Shown: positions 31,706 through 33,691 of the stretch, piece by piece
Position numbering within the stretch: position 1 is the first letter of the stretch
How the letters are laid out: each line of letters begins with the position of its first letter
Assembly (NCBI GenBank): GCA_001770655.1
Contig: MERQ01000021.1
Coordinates: 14,290 to 47,980, forward strand
Length of the DNA stretch: 33,691 nt
Reading direction: 5' to 3'
Source of the DNA: Betaproteobacteria bacterium RIFCSPLOWO2_12_FULL_68_20
GTDB taxonomy: Bacteria; Pseudomonadota; Gammaproteobacteria; Burkholderiales; SG8-39
Made by a program: the position numbers and the translations under genes
The notes under the pieces: generated by a model
What the model was told of the DNA's origin: nothing
What the model saw: the letters and a program-made list of their open reading frames with translations, nothing else
Databases searched by the model: none

Positions 31706-32689
31706 ATGGCCCGCACGGTCGACATCCATGCGCACTGGTATCCGGAGCCGTGGCTCAAGCTCTTCGAGCGCGACGGTCCGAAGGAGGGCGCGGCTCTGGA
31801 GCGAACGCAAGGCGGCTATCGCATCCGCACCGAGCGCATCGTGAACGCCTTCGACGAACGCTTCGTGGATCTCGACTCCCGGCTCGCGGCGATGGACGGG
31901 CAGGGCGTGGACGTGCACGCGCTGTCGCTCACCGCGCCGATGGTCAACTGGGCCTCGCCGGGGCTGGGCCTTGCGCTCGCGCAGGCCTTCAACGACGCCG
32001 CCGCGGCGGCGCACGCGCGCAATCCCGGGCGCTTCGTCTGTTTCGCCATGCTGCCGATGCAGGATCCGCCGGCCGCGGTGAAGGAGCTGGAGCGCGCAGC
32101 GAAGCTCGCCGGCATGCGCGGCGCGTATCTCGCGACCAACGTGAACGGCGCCGACCTCGACGAGCGCCGCTTCTGGGACGTGTACGCCGGGGCCGAGGAA
32201 CTGGGCTGGCCGCTGTTCCTGCACCCGGTGGACACGCTCGGCAGGGAGAGGACGACGCGCTACCACCTGCGCAACCTTCTGGGGAATCCCTACGACACCG
32301 GGGTCGCGGCCGCCTCGCTCATCTTCGGCGGCGTGCTGGACGAGTTCCCGCGCCTGGAAGTCAATCTGCCGCACGCCGGCGGCGCGCTGCCCGGGTTGAT
32401 CGGGCGGCTCGACCACGGCACCAAGGTGCGCCCCGAGCTGAAGCACATGAAGAAGCTGCCGAGCGAGTACCTGAGGCGCTTCACCTACGACACCATCGGG
32501 CACGACGACCGCATCAACCTGAACCTCATCCGGCTGGTGGGCGCCGACCGGGTGCTGCTCGGCAGCGACTACTGCTTCGACATGGGGCTGGCCGACCCGA
32601 TCGGGGCGATCGCGCGGCTCGACCTCGGCGAAGTCGAGAAAACGCAGATCTGCGGCGCCAACGCCCTGCGGCTGCTACGTCTCGGATAG
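31706..32689 (+). CDS. ACMSD-like amidohydrolase family protein (decarboxylase/hydrolase)
   Basis: This 327-residue TIM-barrel enzyme has the metal motif His-x-His at residues 8 and 10 (VDIHAHWYP), His 173 (LFLHPVD), His 223 (NLPHAGGALPG) and Asp 288 (LLGSDYCFDMG). This set is that of the aminocarboxymuconate-semialdehyde decarboxylase branch, whose members mostly remove CO2 from aromatic or unsaturated acids; some hydrolyse. It is the last gene of the eight-gene operon and overlaps the convergent 3-hydroxyisobutyrate-dehydrogenase-like gene by 15 bases. Confidence 0.92.
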   Translation: MARTVDIHAHWYPEPWLKLFERDGPKEGAALERTQGGYRIRTERIVNAFDERFVDLDSRLAAMDGQGVDVHALSLTAPMVNWASPGLGLALAQAFNDAAAAAHARNPGRFVCFAMLPMQDPPAAVKELERAAKLAGMRGAYLATNVNGADLDERRFWDVYAGAEELGWPLFLHPVDTLGRERTTRYHLRNLLGNPYDTGVAAASLIFGGVLDEFPRLEVNLPHAGGALPGLIGRLDHGTKVRPELKHMKKLPSEYLRRFTYDTIGHDDRINLNLIRLVGADRVLLGSDYCFDMGLADPIGAIARLDLGEVEKTQICGANALRLLRLG

Positions 32690-33559
32690 CGCCCAATGGA
32701 CCGACACCATCGAGCAGTCGGCGGCTCCCAGCCCCTCGCGGGCGGCGCGATCGAAGCACTCGAGCGCGCGCTCGGTCACCGGCAGGCTGCGGCCGAGAGC
32801 CTGCGCCTCGTCGAGCATCGCGCGCACGTCCTTGCGCATCGAATCGACGTCGAAGGTGACCGCGCCCGGCGGCGTCCCGGCGAGAGCGGCGGCGATGGTC
32901 GCGCCGCGCGCCTTGAGCACGTTCGGCGCGCCGGAGGTGTCGCCGAGGATGTCGATGACGCGCGCCGGATCGAGCGCGAGCGGACGAATGAGCGAGAGCG
33001 CCTCGCCGAGCGCCTGCCAGTACACCATCAGCGGGAGGTTGATCGCGAGCTTCATCGCCGCGCCCGCGCCGACCGGGCCGACGTGCTCGACGCGGCGGCA
33101 CAGCTGCTCGAGCAGCGGCCTGGCGCGCGCGACGTCGGCGAGCTCGCCGCCGACGAAGCCGAACAGCCTGCCTTCCTTCGCCGGCCCGACGGTGCCGCCG
33201 ACCGGACATTCGACGAGCGCCGCGCCCCTGGCGCGCACTCTCGCCGCGAGCGCGCGCTCGGTGTCCGGGCGCACGGTGCTCATCTCCACGAACAGCTTGC
33301 CGGCGACATCGGCGGCGAGCAGGCCTTCCTTTCCGCCGTACACGCCCTCGATCGCGGCATCATCGGTGAGGATCGTGACGACGGCCTCCGACTCGCGTGC
33401 CAGCCGCTGCGGCGTGTCCGCCGCCCGGGCTCCCGCGTCGGCGAGCGGCCGCGTTTTCGCCGCGCTGCGATTCCAGACCGAGACCTCGTGCCCGAGGCCG
33501 AGCAGCCGGGTCGCGATCGCCGCTCCCATCCGGCCGGTGCCTGCGATTCCGATTTTCAT
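32675..33559 (-). CDS. 3-hydroxyisobutyrate dehydrogenase-like NAD(P)-dependent oxidoreductase
   Basis: This 294-residue beta-hydroxyacid dehydrogenase opens with the Rossmann loop IGIAGTGRMGAAIA. The substrate motif is ECPVGGTVGPAKEGRL, and the catalytic Lys is Lys 170 in GAAMKLAINLPLMVY. The family oxidises 3-hydroxyisobutyrate, tartronate semialdehyde, 6-phosphogluconate-like and related acids. It is convergent with the amidohydrolase and divergent from a LivH-type permease gene across a 56-base gap. A GAGGGGACAGG lies just before the ATG. Confidence 0.93.
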   Translation of the reverse strand: MKIGIAGTGRMGAAIATRLLGLGHEVSVWNRSAAKTRPLADAGARAADTPQRLARESEAVVTILTDDAAIEGVYGGKEGLLAADVAGKLFVEMSTVRPDTERALAARVRARGAALVECPVGGTVGPAKEGRLFGFVGGELADVARARPLLEQLCRRVEHVGPVGAGAAMKLAINLPLMVYWQALGEALSLIRPLALDPARVIDILGDTSGAPNVLKARGATIAAALAGTPPGAVTFDVDSMRKDVRAMLDEAQALGRSLPVTERALECFDRAAREGLGAADCSMVSVHWALSET

Positions 33560-33615
33560 GCCTGTCCCCTCATCCGCGCCGGATCTAAATTACCATCGCA
33601 TCGGGAGGAGTGGAA
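33560..33615. promoter_or_regulatory. Divergent promoter gap
   Basis: This 56-base gap lies between two divergent starts. It is the AT-richest stretch nearby, with TAAATT (33586-33591) as a candidate plus-strand -10 box and TAATTT on the minus strand at the same place. GGGAGGAG (33603-33610) is the ribosome binding site of the next gene. -35 boxes are not clear. Confidence 0.35.
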
Positions 33616-33691
33616 TTGGACGCCCGGTTCTGGCTGATCCAGATCTTCAACGGGGTCTCGTACGGGGCGCTGCTGTTCCTGCTGGCGAGCG
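33616..33691 (+). CDS. Branched-chain amino acid ABC transporter permease (LivH family), N-terminal fragment
   Basis: Only 25 codons are in the window, cut by its end. The text DARFWLIQIFNGVSYGALLF matches the first membrane segment of LivH-type permeases, which usually read LVQLLNGLSYGALLFLLASG. The start is TTG at 33616 with GGGAGGAG 5 bases before it. It probably heads a Liv-type importer operon to the right. The fragment is short, so the family call rests on one motif and position. Confidence 0.75.
   Translation, partial: MDARFWLIQIFNGVSYGALLFLLAS

Overview
The window is about 33.7 kb of GC-rich, tightly packed bacterial DNA. It carries a Bug/TctC-type tricarboxylate-binding protein, a TRAP transporter, hydantoinase/carboxylase subunits, a CoxMSL-type molybdenum hydroxylase, a taurine/nitrate-type ABC importer and many single-domain catabolic enzymes. 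This mix and the codon use suggest a soil or sediment betaproteobacterium of the Burkholderiales type, probably uncultured; that placement is inference. I see no phage genes, insertion sequences, CRISPR arrays, rRNA or tRNA genes. No stretch longer than 300 bases lacks a gene; the longest gap is about 150 bases.

Layout. (1) 1-411: the tail of a PuuE-like polysaccharide deacetylase. (2) 395-9568: a catabolic block. A minus-strand operon (hydantoinase B with an acetone-carboxylase-gamma-like tail, acyl-CoA-dehydrogenase-fold flavin monooxygenase, VOC protein) diverges from a TRAP operon (dctP, dctQ, dctM). Hydantoinase A lies on the minus strand beyond the TRAP genes. (3) 9680-12569: asnS between two VapBC-type toxin-antitoxin pairs. 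(4) 12619-13823: a damaged ArsR regulator with an intact operator, then a PhnB-like VOC protein and a DUF427 protein. (5) 13831-17797: a molybdenum hydroxylase operon (FAD, 2Fe-2S and Mo subunits plus DUF1330). (6) 17861-19485: a small secreted four-cysteine protein and an LVIVD-repeat propeller protein. (7) 19512-22777: an ABC importer with two different permeases. (8) 22755-32689: a LysR regulator divergent from an eight-gene operon (two Gfo/Idh/MocA oxidoreductases, Bug binding protein, M24 protein, zinc alcohol dehydrogenase, short PEP-synthase-like protein, D-2-hydroxyacid dehydrogenase, ACMSD-like amidohydrolase). (9) 32675-33691: a 3-hydroxyisobutyrate-dehydrogenase-like enzyme and the first codons of a LivH-type permease.

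How the genes may work together. Each block pairs an importer or binding protein with oxidoreductases and hydrolases, as expected for uptake and breakdown of small organic acids, amides or aromatic compounds. The substrates cannot be read from the sequence. The most unusual points are a REP-like double-hairpin repeat that encodes the end of one gene and supplies the ribosome binding site of the next; recurring -10 boxes 6-7 bases before starts that lack a Shine-Dalgarno sequence; a hairpin that could hide the ribosome binding site of the molybdenum hydroxylase operon only in read-through RNA; an ArsR operator that also encodes the start of its protein; and a two-domain PEP-synthase-like protein without a substrate barrel inside an eight-gene LysR-linked operon.
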